Assembly: GCA_027449125.1 (NCBI GenBank)
Contig: DAIDME010000014.1
Location: forward strand, 79,324-143,323
DNA from: Solirubrobacterales bacterium
GTDB taxonomy: Bacteria; Actinomycetota; Thermoleophilia; Solirubrobacterales; Solirubrobacteraceae
Direction: 5' to 3'
Length of the DNA stretch: 64,000 nucleotides
Under the pieces are notes generated by a model. That model was not told the origin of the DNA and did no database searches. It saw nothing but the letters and a program-made list of their open reading frames with translations. The translations under genes were made by a program, and so were the position numbers. Position 1 is the first letter of the stretch, and the number at the start of each line of letters is the position of its first letter. Positions 19,214 through 28,390 of this stretch are shown in pieces.

Positions 19214-19563
19214 GCTGCACCCCTGATCGCCAGGACCGAACCGGGTTGATTGCGGGCCGCCGTGCGCCTTGGCCGTGGCCGGCTACCGGCAGCCACGGTG
19301 TCGGGAAGCTTTGCGCCGGCGTCCGCTGGGAAGCGCAGTCGCGGCTTTGTCCCGCTGCCGATGCGGATCGCTCCGAGCTGGTCCGCGTGCTCGCGTACGT
19401 ATCGCACGCTGACGCCGAGTCGCGCCGCGAGTTGGGCGGCCGTCTGCAAGGAGCTTGGCGCGGACTGCGGCTCGTATGGCCCTGCAAGCGACTCAGCTAC
19501 GCGGGCCGCGATCTTCATCGCGAGCGCATCGAGCTGGGCCTCCGATAGTTCAACCGCGCTCAT
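19210..19563 (-). CDS. HTH/excisionase-like protein
   Basis: SSLQTAAQLAARLGVSVRYVREHADQLGAIRIGSGTKPRLRFP. Confidence 0.65.
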   Translation of the reverse strand: MSAVELSEAQLDALAMKIAARVAESLAGPYEPQSAPSSLQTAAQLAARLGVSVRYVREHADQLGAIRIGSGTKPRLRFPADAGAKLPDTVAAGSRPRPRRTAARNQPGSVLAIRGAA

Positions 19564-20908
19564 GCCGCCCACCAGTGAAAGCGGCCGAGACGCGCGCATC
19601 CCACTCTAGAAAGCTCTCCCCGGGCAGTGGCGAGGCGTCCGCCACGGTTGGGTCACAGTCGGGACTAGTGTTACCACTGTCCTTACTAGCCCCACTAGCC
19701 CAACTACTACTTTTATTGGGGTTTCGGCCGTTTTCAGTCGGGCTAGTCGGGCTAGTCGGGACAACGCTCTCAGTTGTCCTGACTGAGTCCCGAGTGTCCG
19801 GCCAGCGCCACTCCGTGATGCTCGGATAGGTGTTGGTTCGGCGATGCTCGATGGACAGGCGCTCTTTGGCGCGCTTCGCCATCCGGGCATCGACCCCATC
19901 CGCGGCGCACGCGTCCTTGATCTCCTTTGCGGCGTGCCACCGGCCGTCCTTCGGCAGGAGTGCCTCGATGATCTCGCACGCCTCCGCGATCCTGCTGTGG
20001 TCTTCCCGCGCCCCCTCCCGGCCGATTAGGTCATCGACCGCGAGTGTGCCGTCCGTGTGCCCGGCGGCCAGCGGCACCTTGAAGTCGAAGCCGTTGGCCT
20101 TGAACCGGTGCTCGGTGATCCTGAACTCCACCGACACCGGCGCGGCTGACAGGTTGCCCTTGCCGCGGACTAGCACCCTGCGCGTCTCATCGTCAGGGTG
20201 CTCGGCGAGGAGGAGGCTCGACCTCGACACGGCGTTGAAGGCCGCCGCGCCGGCTACGAGCTGGCGGAACGAATCGCCTCGCTTGTTCGGGTGCAGCGCC
20301 CCCAGCGCGACGATCTCAAGCTCGCGAGCCAACGCGCGGATCGGTTGGAGTGCCTCACGGACCGCCTTCTGGCGCCAGTCGTCAGTGCCGGCTCCAAGGT
20401 TGTCGAGCAGCTGGTCGAAGAACAGTAGGCGGAGGCCGTACTCGAGGATCGCGAGCGTGAGCTTTTCCCGATCCTCCGCGACGTTCACGAAGCCGCCGTC
20501 GGGGCGCTCGATTTGAACGACCCTCGACAGGTCCGCGCCGGCCGCGTGCAGCCTCGGCACCCAGACTCCGTCGAAGCTGTCCTCGTCGCCGAGGACACCG
20601 ATGCCGATCGGCTTTCCCGCGAGGTCGCCGGGAAGCTCACCACGCGTCAGCCGGGCGATCACCCAGCACATGAGGGTGCCCTTGCCTACGCCCTCGTTGC
20701 CGATGAGCAGGTTGAGGTAGCCGATAACGAGCCGCTCCTGCCATGCCCACTTCGGCGGCATCGACCTACCCAGATCCGCGCGACGGACCTCGAGGCCCGT
20801 GATGGGCTCGCCGAATGCGAGTAGACGCGCCTCCGCGCGTTCGACCGCGGCGTCCGGTTCGGCACCTCCAGCCTGCAGGCGTGCGAACTCCTCCGGTGAG
20901 ACGGTCAT
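19550..20908 (-). CDS. RepA-like AAA ATPase (RecA/DnaB-type helicase fold)
   Basis: Walker A GNEGVGKGTL, Walker B RLLFFDQLL, GALHPNKRGDSFRQLVAG. Confidence 0.85.
   Translation of the reverse strand: MTVSPEEFARLQAGGAEPDAAVERAEARLLAFGEPITGLEVRRADLGRSMPPKWAWQERLVIGYLNLLIGNEGVGKGTLMCWVIARLTRGELPGDLAGKPIGIGVLGDEDSFDGVWVPRLHAAGADLSRVVQIERPDGGFVNVAEDREKLTLAILEYGLRLLFFDQLLDNLGAGTDDWRQKAVREALQPIRALARELEIVALGALHPNKRGDSFRQLVAGAAAFNAVSRSSLLLAEHPDDETRRVLVRGKGNLSAAPVSVEFRITEHRFKANGFDFKVPLAAGHTDGTLAVDDLIGREGAREDHSRIAEACEIIEALLPKDGRWHAAKEIKDACAADGVDARMAKRAKERLSIEHRRTNTYPSITEWRWPDTRDSVRTTESVVPTSPTSPTENGRNPNKSSSWASGASKDSGNTSPDCDPTVADASPLPGESFLEWDARVSAAFTGGRHERG
19685..19756. other. Candidate replication origin: opposed octamer pairs around AT-rich core
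   Basis: ACTAGCCC at 19685 and 19694; GGGCTAGT at 19740 and 19749; core aactactacttttattggggtttcggccgttttcagtc. Confidence 0.45.
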
Positions 20909-21087
20909 CGCGCACCCTCAGACCTGACGATCGCGCGGAGCGTGTCAAGCTCGCGCTCGAGCCGCGCAGTGAGCACCGCGAGTGCCCAAGGGTCCAGATG
21001 GGCGTCCTCGGCGCTGACATCGGCGACGAGCGACAGCAACTCCCCAGCAAGCCGCTCGAGGCGCGCGAACTGCGGCGAGCTGCTCAT
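20905..21087 (-). CDS. Small coiled-coil island protein
   Basis: MSSSPQFARLERLAGELLSLVADVSAEDAHLDPWALAVL; ATGA overlaps. Confidence 0.55.
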   Translation of the reverse strand: MSSSPQFARLERLAGELLSLVADVSAEDAHLDPWALAVLTARLERELDTLRAIVRSEGAR

Positions 21088-22220
21088 GCCGCCACCGCGA
21101 TTCGGCCGTGCTCGCCTCGCCACGCCGGCGCGGAGCCGTGGCGAGGCACTGCCCGATGCTCACGGGCGATCGCTCTGAGCACCTGTACCACATCGGTGTC
21201 GTAGCTCGGGAGCGCCGACCGGCGCATCGCCGTGTAGTACGGCGCAGGCGTCTGCCATGATGGCCGCCCCACGTAGTCGTGCCCGCACTTGAAGCACGAC
21301 CGCGCCTCAGGATCGAATATGTGATGCCCGTTGCAGCGGCAGGTCGCGCCCGGCGCCAGCCATGTCGGCTCACCGAGAGCACGCTGGAGGTACGGATCAG
21401 CTGGCAGACGGTCCAGCGCCCCGGACTCGTCAACGCCCGCGACACGGCGTCGGTGCGCGGCCTGCTTGCAGGCGGCTGAGCAGAATCGAGCCTCGGCCCG
21501 AAACTTGCGACCATTCGGATGGAAGTCGGGGAGCGGCTCGCTGCAGGCCGCGCAGAGCCGCCCGGCTAGGTCGCCGGGCGGCTCACTAGGACCAGGGTCG
21601 TCGCCGCTGTCGCCGGACCTGGCCGACGAGCGGCTCGCAGAAGCGCGAGCCTTGGGCCGTCCGCCAGATCCGCGCTGACCGTTGTGACGGCGAGCCGATG
21701 AAGGCCGTGCAGAGGTAGCCGTTGCGCGAACGCGACTCGGGCCTACATTCGCACGGCGCACAGACTCACAGCGGCGGGCGTGAGCGAGGTGCTGCTCGAG
21801 CGCATGGGTCCAAGTCCCGGCAGCTTGCGCTTGAGCGAGTTGATCGGAGATCTCCTCGATCTTCGAAGCGTGCTCCAGTGCCCACTTGTCGCTGTCAGCG
21901 ATGATCCCCGGCCCGAACGCTTCGATCGCTGCCTCCTGGTCGGCCTTCTTGATCGGGTAGGGGATCTTGCGCCCGGTGAAGGGGTGGACCAGGAAGGCGT
22001 CCGCTCCGTCCCCTTGCACGAGCGCCACGGGGTGTCTGCCCGAGGCGTCAATCCTGGCGCGCACGGCTGCCAGGATCTCTTCGGCCGGGGGGTTACCGGG
22101 CGCTTCGAACTGTCCCGCGGAGACCCACGTCTCGATGTCCCTCAACGTCAGCATCCCGCCAAGCACGTGCTCGGCGAGTTGCTCGTAGATACTGGTGGCC
22201 CCGTCGGTGCTGGTCTGCAT
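21084..22220 (-). CDS. Zinc-finger protein, first gene of the leftward operon
   Basis: CAACSEPLPDFHPNGRKFRAEARFCSAACKQAAHRRR and CRCNGHH...SCFKCGHDY clusters. Confidence 0.65.
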   Translation of the reverse strand: MQTSTDGATSIYEQLAEHVLGGMLTLRDIETWVSAGQFEAPGNPPAEEILAAVRARIDASGRHPVALVQGDGADAFLVHPFTGRKIPYPIKKADQEAAIEAFGPGIIADSDKWALEHASKIEEISDQLAQAQAAGTWTHALEQHLAHARRCESVRRANVGPSRVRATATSARPSSARRHNGQRGSGGRPKARASASRSSARSGDSGDDPGPSEPPGDLAGRLCAACSEPLPDFHPNGRKFRAEARFCSAACKQAAHRRRVAGVDESGALDRLPADPYLQRALGEPTWLAPGATCRCNGHHIFDPEARSCFKCGHDYVGRPSWQTPAPYYTAMRRSALPSYDTDVVQVLRAIAREHRAVPRHGSAPAWRGEHGRIAVAA

Positions 22221-22467
22221 GTTCGATCCTTTATGGTGCGCGACCAGCGAAGGCTACGCTGCTGGTCGGATGTATTGGGCTTGGTCGCGGGCCGCTTTCC
22301 TTCCGCGCAGCGTCGGGGAGAAACCCCCGGCCGCGCCACGGCGCGGCCGGGGGTCCCGACACCATGCGGGGATCGAAGCCGCGCACACAGCTTCCACCCG
22401 CGTTACGGCTATTCCAAGTAGCCGTTTGGACGCCGTCGCTTTCGAAGCAAGAGATCGCACGCCAATT

Positions 22468-22491
22468 GGCCAACGGGCGATCTCGTTGGCC
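22468..22491. promoter_or_regulatory. Inverted repeat, candidate operator or integrase arm site
   Basis: GGCCAACG-N8-CGTTGGCC perfect 8-bp arms in the noncoding right end. Confidence 0.45.
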
Positions 22492-22613
22492 GTTACTCCC
22501 GGAAATCGATGCATTTTCGCGACCATTTCGAGAGGTCCTCGGAGAGAGCCAAATAGCCCCAATCCTCAGCGTTTACGGGCGGTTTGGCCACTTGCGGCCC
22601 TGTGCTAAGTCCA

Positions 22614-22661
22614 CGCCTCCGGAGCGAAAGGCCGCAGGTTCAAATCCTGCCGGGCGCGTCA
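22614..22661 (+). repeat. attR: 48-bp direct repeat
   Basis: Identical to 8692-8739; flanks diverge immediately on both sides. Confidence 0.95.
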
Positions 22662-23171
22662 ACGAGGGCCCGGGGCCGGGCGGCGGAGGTCAGGCACGTC
22701 CGGCAGCCGCGTGAATCCGGCGGAGACGTAGGTCGCTGCCGCGGCGACGTTTTCATTGGGCGTGCAGACAAGGGCGCTGGCGCAGACCAGCTGGCGCAGA
22801 GCGTGCGCCGCAGCGATGGTCGAGCCTGTGAACGCCGAGCGCTGCACCGCCGTCCTCACCGCCGCCTGAGCCGGCCCTGCGAGCTCCATCCCGAACGCGC
22901 TGAGCGGGGGCAGCCGGTCGCCGAACCGAGCCTCCACAGACGCTGCGCCCGCGGGCAGAACTCCATGCCGCGGATCGGCCAGGTCCGCCACGATCCGCGC
23001 GGCCAGCTCCTGGGCCTCGGCGGCCAGCGGAGCGACCGCAAGCCGCAGCAGCGTGGGCCGCCGAGGCGCTGCGAGCCGCAGTCGCACCCCCGGATCGTAC
23101 TCGCGCACCGGACCGCTCGCCGACGCACGCAGCCGATGCTCAAGCGCCCGCCCCACGGCGCCGATGCTCAC
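22659..23171 (-). CDS. Hypothetical protein
   Basis: 170 aa, GTG start; stop codon lies in attR repeat. Confidence 0.5.
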   Translation of the reverse strand: MSIGAVGRALEHRLRASASGPVREYDPGVRLRLAAPRRPTLLRLAVAPLAAEAQELAARIVADLADPRHGVLPAGAASVEARFGDRLPPLSAFGMELAGPAQAAVRTAVQRSAFTGSTIAAAHALRQLVCASALVCTPNENVAAAATYVSAGFTRLPDVPDLRRPAPGPR

Positions 23172-23174
23172 GAG

Positions 23175-24512
23175 ATGGAGCAGATCGCGCTCTCAGAAGT
23201 GATCGGGTCGCTGTCCTACGCGCTCGACATCGTCGAGGGACAGCCGCCCGGACACTCGCTGCGCTCGTGCCTGATCGGGATGCGGATCGCCGAGGAGATC
23301 GCCCTGGCCGACCCGGATCGCTCAGACCTCTTCTACGCACTGCTGCTCAAAGACGCGGGCTGCTCGGCGAACTCGAGCCGCATGGCGTCCGTCCTCGCCG
23401 CCGACGACTTTGCCGCCAAGGCCTCTTCGAAGCTGACCGACTGGAGCAACCCGCGGGCGTCGCTCGTGTGGGCTGTCCGCAACGCAGCTCAGGGCGGCGG
23501 CCTGCGACGCCGCGCGCGCGTGCTTGCAGCGATGCGCGATGAGGGTGATCTGACGCACCAGTTCATGGAGGCACGCTGCGACCGCGGCGCGGAGATCGCA
23601 CGCATGCTGTTTCTAACCGAACAGACCGCACGCGCGATCCGCAGCCTCGACGAGCACTGGGACGGGCACGGCATGCCGGACGGTCTGCAAGGCGAACAGA
23701 TCCCGCTGGCGGCGCGCATCCTGTGCCTGTCCCAGACTGTCGAGGTATTTCATCGCGAGGGCGGCGTCCGCGCGGCGCGCGCCGTCGCCCGGCGCCGCAG
23801 CGGCCGCTGGTTTGATCCGCATCTGGTGGACGCGTTCCTGCGCTGCTCGCGTGACGCCGATCTGTGGCGTTCGCTGGACACAGCGGACGTTTCAAGCTGG
23901 GAGCCACCCGGGCTCGAGCTGAGCGCCGACGACCGCCGCCTCGACCGCATCGCGGAGGCCTTCGCCCGTGTGATCGACGCCAAGTCACCGTTCACAGCCA
24001 GCCACTCCGAGCGCGTCGCTGAGCTCGCCGTCGGTACGGGCGCACAGCTCGGCTTCGATGCGGACCTGCAGCGCACGCTCAGACGCGCCGGATTGCTGCA
24101 CGACATCGGCAAGCTCGCGGTCTCCAACCGGATCCTCGACAAGCCAGGCAAGCTGACCGACGCCGAGTTCGACGCGATCAAGTCACACCCTGTCTACACG
24201 CTGCAGATCCTCGAGCGCGCGCCCTGCTTCGAGCAGTTCGCCGAGCTGGCCGCCAACCATCACGAGAAGCTCGACGGCAGCGGCTACCCGCGTCGCCTGG
24301 TGGCGGAGCAGCTGGACCTGCCGATGCGCGTGCTCGCGGTCTCGGACATATACGAGGCGCTCACCGCCAAGCGCCCGTACCGGGAGCCGCTCGAGCCGGC
24401 GCAGGCGCTCGCGATCATCGACCGGGATGTCCCGCACAAGCTCGACGCGACGGCCCGCGAGGGGCTCGGCGAGCACCTGGCGACGTTCGGCGCCGGCAGC
24501 CTCGCGGCCTGA
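23175..24512 (+). CDS. HD-GYP/HD domain phosphohydrolase
   Basis: HDIGKLAVSNRILDKPGKLT...NHHEKLDGSGYPRRL. Confidence 0.88.
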   Translation: MEQIALSEVIGSLSYALDIVEGQPPGHSLRSCLIGMRIAEEIALADPDRSDLFYALLLKDAGCSANSSRMASVLAADDFAAKASSKLTDWSNPRASLVWAVRNAAQGGGLRRRARVLAAMRDEGDLTHQFMEARCDRGAEIARMLFLTEQTARAIRSLDEHWDGHGMPDGLQGEQIPLAARILCLSQTVEVFHREGGVRAARAVARRRSGRWFDPHLVDAFLRCSRDADLWRSLDTADVSSWEPPGLELSADDRRLDRIAEAFARVIDAKSPFTASHSERVAELAVGTGAQLGFDADLQRTLRRAGLLHDIGKLAVSNRILDKPGKLTDAEFDAIKSHPVYTLQILERAPCFEQFAELAANHHEKLDGSGYPRRLVAEQLDLPMRVLAVSDIYEALTAKRPYREPLEPAQALAIIDRDVPHKLDATAREGLGEHLATFGAGSLAA

Positions 24513-24618
24513 GCGGCGGCGGGCCGGCGTGCTCGATGCAGCCGCACGGGCATCGCTGCGAAACTTAGGCGCGTTGCCGGTGTCTATGCGGTCGAAGGCA
24601 GAGCCGTAGATCAACCCC

Positions 24619-25431
24619 ATGAAGCAAGTCCTAGCAATCGCCATCGTTGCCGCGCTGGCGGCACCGGCGGGTGCAGCCGCGGCGCCAATGCTGGCTGAGC
24701 CGTTACCCAGCCCGCCGCCGGCATCCTCCACAACCACCATCACCGGCACTGCCACCGCGCCGCAGCAGGCTCCGGCCTACCCGCCTGCCGACATGCGCTC
24801 CGACCGGCGCGCGCTCGGCGCCTACGCGGCCTATCTCAACGCCCTGCTCACGGCCACCGCGTCGGCGCGCGCCGCCGCCAGCGACTACACGGTCACGATC
24901 GTCTCGCAGTGCCGCAGCGCGCTGGAGCCGCTGACCCAGCCGACCACGCAGATCGGCAAAGCGGCACGACGCACGCTGACGGCGATTGGAAACGAGATCG
25001 GGGATGACCTCACGATCAGCTACGACGAGGCGCTGACGCCGCAGTTCAGCAGGTTCTCGCAGCTGCTGCTGCGCCTGCGCTGGCCCCGCAAGAGCTCAGG
25101 CTGGATGGTCGTGCGCCGTTACGTCGCGGCGGAGTCGCGGGTGCTCGCGCTGCAGACCAGCAACCTCTGCCAGGATGCGGGGCTCGCCGGTGCCTCGCCG
25201 CAGCTGCTGCCGCCCGGCACGGCGAGCTTCCTGGCCGCCTACGATCGCGCGTCGGTGGCCGCCAACCGCATGTTCATCAACCTCACGAAGCTGATGGGAA
25301 CCTACACCCGCGCGGGTGAGAGCGCGCTGCTGCAGCGCATCGCCACCCTGGCCGGCGAGTTTGCGAGCACCAGCAGGACCGACCTGCTCACGGCGGGGTC
25401 GCAGCTGACCACAGCGCTGCAGAGCACCTGA
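24619..25431 (+). CDS. Secreted hypothetical protein
   Basis: [23 protein letters not shown] signal peptide. Confidence 0.7.
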   Translation: MKQVLAIAIVAALAAPAGAAAAPMLAEPLPSPPPASSTTTITGTATAPQQAPAYPPADMRSDRRALGAYAAYLNALLTATASARAAASDYTVTIVSQCRSALEPLTQPTTQIGKAARRTLTAIGNEIGDDLTISYDEALTPQFSRFSQLLLRLRWPRKSSGWMVVRRYVAAESRVLALQTSNLCQDAGLAGASPQLLPPGTASFLAAYDRASVAANRMFINLTKLMGTYTRAGESALLQRIATLAGEFASTSRTDLLTAGSQLTTALQST

Positions 25432-25477
25432 CCGACGGCGAGGCCAAGCGGCCGTGCCGTTCTCCCCCGGAGCTCCT

Positions 25478-26149
25478 ATGCTTGAGGTCGTGTTCGGACT
25501 CTGGAACGAGAAGACGAAGATGGTGGACCCGGGCCGGGCCCTGCCCGGCAGGCCACAGCGAGTGCCGGTGCCCGCCGGCCACACGGTTCTGGGCACGCGG
25601 CTCGAGCCGCCCTTCCCCGACGGCCTCGAGCAGGCGACGCTCGCGCTCGGCTGCTTCTGGGGAGCGGAGCGGGCGTTCTGGAAGCTCCCCGGGGTTTACA
25701 CCACCGCGGTCGGCTACAGCGGCGGCTACACGCCGAACCCGACCTACGAAGAGGTGTGCAGCGGCAGCACCGGCCACGCCGAGTGCGTGCTGGTGGTCTT
25801 CGACCCGGCGCAGATCCCCTACGCCGAGCTGCTGCGCCACTTCTGGGAGAGCCACGACCCGACCCAGGGGATGCGTCAGGGAAATGACCTCGGCACCCAG
25901 TACCGCTCCGCCATCTACTACGCGGACGCGCAGCAGCGCGCGGTGGCAGAGGCATCCAAGCGGGCCTATGCCGAGCAGCTCGGGCGGGCCGGCTTCGGCG
26001 AGATCACGACCGAGATAGCAGCCGCCGGGCCGTTCTACTACGCCGAGGACTACCACCAGCAGTACCTGGACAAGAACCCGGGTGGCTACTGCGGGCTCGG
26101 CGGCACCGGCGTCAGCTGCCCCGTCGGGCTGGCCGCGGTCGGCGATTGA
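25478..26149 (+). CDS. msrA: Peptide-methionine (S)-S-oxide reductase
   Basis: [18 protein letters not shown]...[24 protein letters not shown]; start at MLEVVFGLW. Confidence 0.95.
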   Translation: MLEVVFGLWNEKTKMVDPGRALPGRPQRVPVPAGHTVLGTRLEPPFPDGLEQATLALGCFWGAERAFWKLPGVYTTAVGYSGGYTPNPTYEEVCSGSTGHAECVLVVFDPAQIPYAELLRHFWESHDPTQGMRQGNDLGTQYRSAIYYADAQQRAVAEASKRAYAEQLGRAGFGEITTEIAAAGPFYYAEDYHQQYLDKNPGGYCGLGGTGVSCPVGLAAVGD

Positions 26150-26790
26150 CCGAGACGGGCACGAGCGGCCGGCGCGCGGCTGGCGCGGCGGCACTGGTCG
26201 TGCTGTTTGACATCGGCGGCGTGCTCGCACCCTTCGAGGGACTCGCTGACCTGCGCCGGCTGACCGGAGAATCCGAAGCGGACGCCGCCACGCGGTGGCT
26301 GCGCAGCCCGACCGTGCGCAGCTTCGAGTCGGGCGCCTGCGATGAGCTCGCGTTCGCCCGCGGAGTGATCGCGGAGTGGGGCTTTGAGCTCTCGCCCGAA
26401 CAGTTTCTGGAGCAGTTCCGCGGCTGGCTCGGCGACCCCTACCCGGGGGCCGACGCGCTCGTGTGCGAGACCGCCAGCCGCGCCCGGGTCGGCTGCCTCT
26501 CGAACACCAACGGCCTGCAGTGGCGTGAGCGGATCTCACGCTGGCCGCTCACCGCCCGCTTCCAGGAGCGGCTGTTGTCCTTCGAGCTCGGTGCCGTCAA
26601 GCCCGACCGCGAGATCTTCACGCGCGCGCTCGCCAGGCTCGAGGTGCCGGCCGAGTCGGTGCTGCTGCTCGACGACAACGAGCACAACGTCGCCGGCGCG
26701 CGGGCTGCCGGCATGCGGGCCGAGCAGGCGCTGGGCGTGGGCGGCGCCCGCGCGGCGCTGGTAGGCCACGGGCTGGTGGCACCCGGTTAG
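26146..26790 (+). CDS. HAD-family hydrolase
   Basis: [16 protein letters not shown]...[11 protein letters not shown]...[20 protein letters not shown]. Confidence 0.88.
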   Translation: MTETGTSGRRAAGAAALVVLFDIGGVLAPFEGLADLRRLTGESEADAATRWLRSPTVRSFESGACDELAFARGVIAEWGFELSPEQFLEQFRGWLGDPYPGADALVCETASRARVGCLSNTNGLQWRERISRWPLTARFQERLLSFELGAVKPDREIFTRALARLEVPAESVLLLDDNEHNVAGARAAGMRAEQALGVGGARAALVGHGLVAPG

Positions 26791-26804
26791 GACAAGGCTC
26801 GGGC

Positions 26805-26836
26805 GTCGGGGGCTGCACTGTGCAGCAGCCCCCGAC
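26805..26836. terminator. Hairpin between convergent genes
   Basis: gtcgggggctgc-actgtgca-gcagcccccgac, 12-bp perfect stem; no T tract. Confidence 0.6.
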
Positions 26837-26849
26837 AGCGCCGCGCTCT

Positions 26850-28091
26850 CTAGCTGCGCCCGCCGACCGGCAGACGCTCCTCGCGGGCCCGCTCGAACGA
26901 GTCGAAGCTCGCGTCTATCTCCCAGGCCTCGAAGGTGCCGCGCGCGCACTCGAGCGTCTTCAGGCCCTCACCGGTGATGACCGCGACCACCCGCTCCGCC
27001 GGGTCGATGTCGCCGCGCTGCGCCAGTTTGCGCAGGACGGCGGTGGTGACCCCACCGGCGGTCTCGGTGAAGATGCCCGTGGTCTGGGCGAGCAGCCTGA
27101 TGCCGTCACGGATCTCGTCGTCTGAGACCGAGTCGATCGCGCCGCCGCTGCGCCGGGCGAGGTCGAGCGCGTAGGGCCCGTCGGCCGGGTTGCCGATCGC
27201 AAGCGACTTGGCGATCGTGTCGGGCTTCACCGGGCGGCAGAAGTCGCGGCCCTCGGCGTAGGCCTGCGCGACCGGCGAGCACCCCTCTGCCTGGGCGCCG
27301 TTGAAGACCGGCAGCCGGCCTGACACGAGCCCGACCTCGAGCCACTCGTCGAACGCTCTTGCGAGCTTGGTGTAAAGCGACCCGGAGGCGATCGGCGCCA
27401 CCACGCGGTCGGGCAGCTCGAACCCGAGCTGCTCGGCGATCTCAAATGCGAGCGTCTTTGAGCCCTCGGCGTAGTAGGGGCGCATGTTGATGTTCACGAA
27501 CGCCCACTCGTGCTCACCCGAGAGCTCGGTGCACAGTCGGTTGACGTCGTCATAGTTCCCGTGGACCGCGACCATGTTCGTGCCGTAGATCCCGGTGGCG
27601 AGCACCTTCTGCTCCTCCAGGTCGTCGGGGATGAAGACGAAGGACTCGAGCCCGGCCGCCGACGCGTGCGCGGCCACGGCGTTCGCGAGGTTGCCGGTCG
27701 ACGCGCAGGCGATCGTCTGAAAGCCGAGCTCCTGGGCGCGGGCCAGGGCAACCGAGACCACGCGATCCTTGAACGAGTGCGTCGGGTTGGCGGCGTCGTT
27801 CTTGATCCACAGCTCGCCGATCCCCAGCTCGCGGGCGAGCCGGTCGGCGCGCACGAGCGGTGTCCATCCGGCTCCGAGCGCAGACTGCGGGCGCTCCACG
27901 GGCAGGAAGTCGGCGTAGCGCCAGATCGAATACGGACCCGCCTGGATCCGGCGTCTGAGCTCGTCCGGATCGGCGTTGGAGCGCTCGCCGTACCGTACTT
28001 CCAGCGGGCCGAAGCAGCGCTCGCAGACGTAGCGAGCGTCGAGCGGGTATCCGGTCCCACATTCCTTACATCTGAGTGCTTCTGGCGGCAT
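26850..28091 (-). CDS. thrC: Threonine synthase
   Basis: N-terminal LRCKECGTGYPLDARYVCERC; KNDAANPTHSFKDRVV PLP motif. Confidence 0.95.
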   Translation of the reverse strand: MPPEALRCKECGTGYPLDARYVCERCFGPLEVRYGERSNADPDELRRRIQAGPYSIWRYADFLPVERPQSALGAGWTPLVRADRLARELGIGELWIKNDAANPTHSFKDRVVSVALARAQELGFQTIACASTGNLANAVAAHASAAGLESFVFIPDDLEEQKVLATGIYGTNMVAVHGNYDDVNRLCTELSGEHEWAFVNINMRPYYAEGSKTLAFEIAEQLGFELPDRVVAPIASGSLYTKLARAFDEWLEVGLVSGRLPVFNGAQAEGCSPVAQAYAEGRDFCRPVKPDTIAKSLAIGNPADGPYALDLARRSGGAIDSVSDDEIRDGIRLLAQTTGIFTETAGGVTTAVLRKLAQRGDIDPAERVVAVITGEGLKTLECARGTFEAWEIDASFDSFERAREERLPVGGRS

Positions 28092-28095
28092 ATCG

Positions 28096-28129
28096 AAAAA
28101 CCTCCGCCGGGTTTCCGTGGTCGGAGGCT
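28096..28129 (-). terminator. Riboswitch expression-platform terminator overlapping thrC SD
   Basis: Minus strand CCTCCG...CGGAGG-TTTTT; GGAGG 9 nt before ATG. Confidence 0.7.
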
Positions 28130-28145
28130 CTAGGACCGCCCTACC

Positions 28146-28251
28146 CACATCTCCCAGGCCTGTCGTTGGAGCCTGATGGAATTGGCACCGTTTCCTTGCG
28201 GTCGGTTGCCGGGGTTTCGTAGGGCCATTTCCCTCCACCCCTCTGGATGCG
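28146..28251 (-). ncRNA. SAM (S-box/SAM-I type) riboswitch
   Basis: Minus strand CGCATC P1 pairs with GATGTG; AGAGGGGTGGAGGGAAATGGCCCTACGAAACCCCGGCAACC...GGTGCCAATTCCATCAG. Confidence 0.9.
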
Positions 28252-28390
28252 TACAGCTATGTGAGCGCAAAGCGTACATGATCGTCGAAGGTCCGTGCAC
28301 GCACGCGGGGCCGCCGCCTGGTCCTGCCGGCCCGGCCACCGGCGACGGGCCGTAGATCTGCCCGGCGTAGTTTGCGACACTCCTGGGCTG

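Larger units (their letters stand above)
8692..22661. mobile_element. Integrated phage satellite-like capsid-encoding island (~13.9 kb) at tRNA-Arg
   Basis: 48-bp perfect direct repeats at both ends; integrase adjacent to tRNA; RepA-like ATPase; HK97 MCP; leftward operon with overlapping starts. Confidence 0.9.

Noticed and set aside
22614-22661. Second tRNA-Arg at attR
   Set aside because: Only the 3' half is present; upstream D-arm and acceptor 5' strand are missing.
22584-23174. Track start of the HD-GYP ORF extending back into attR
   Set aside because: Extension crosses the att repeat and an opposite-strand ORF; ATG at 23175 begins the domain-like sequence.
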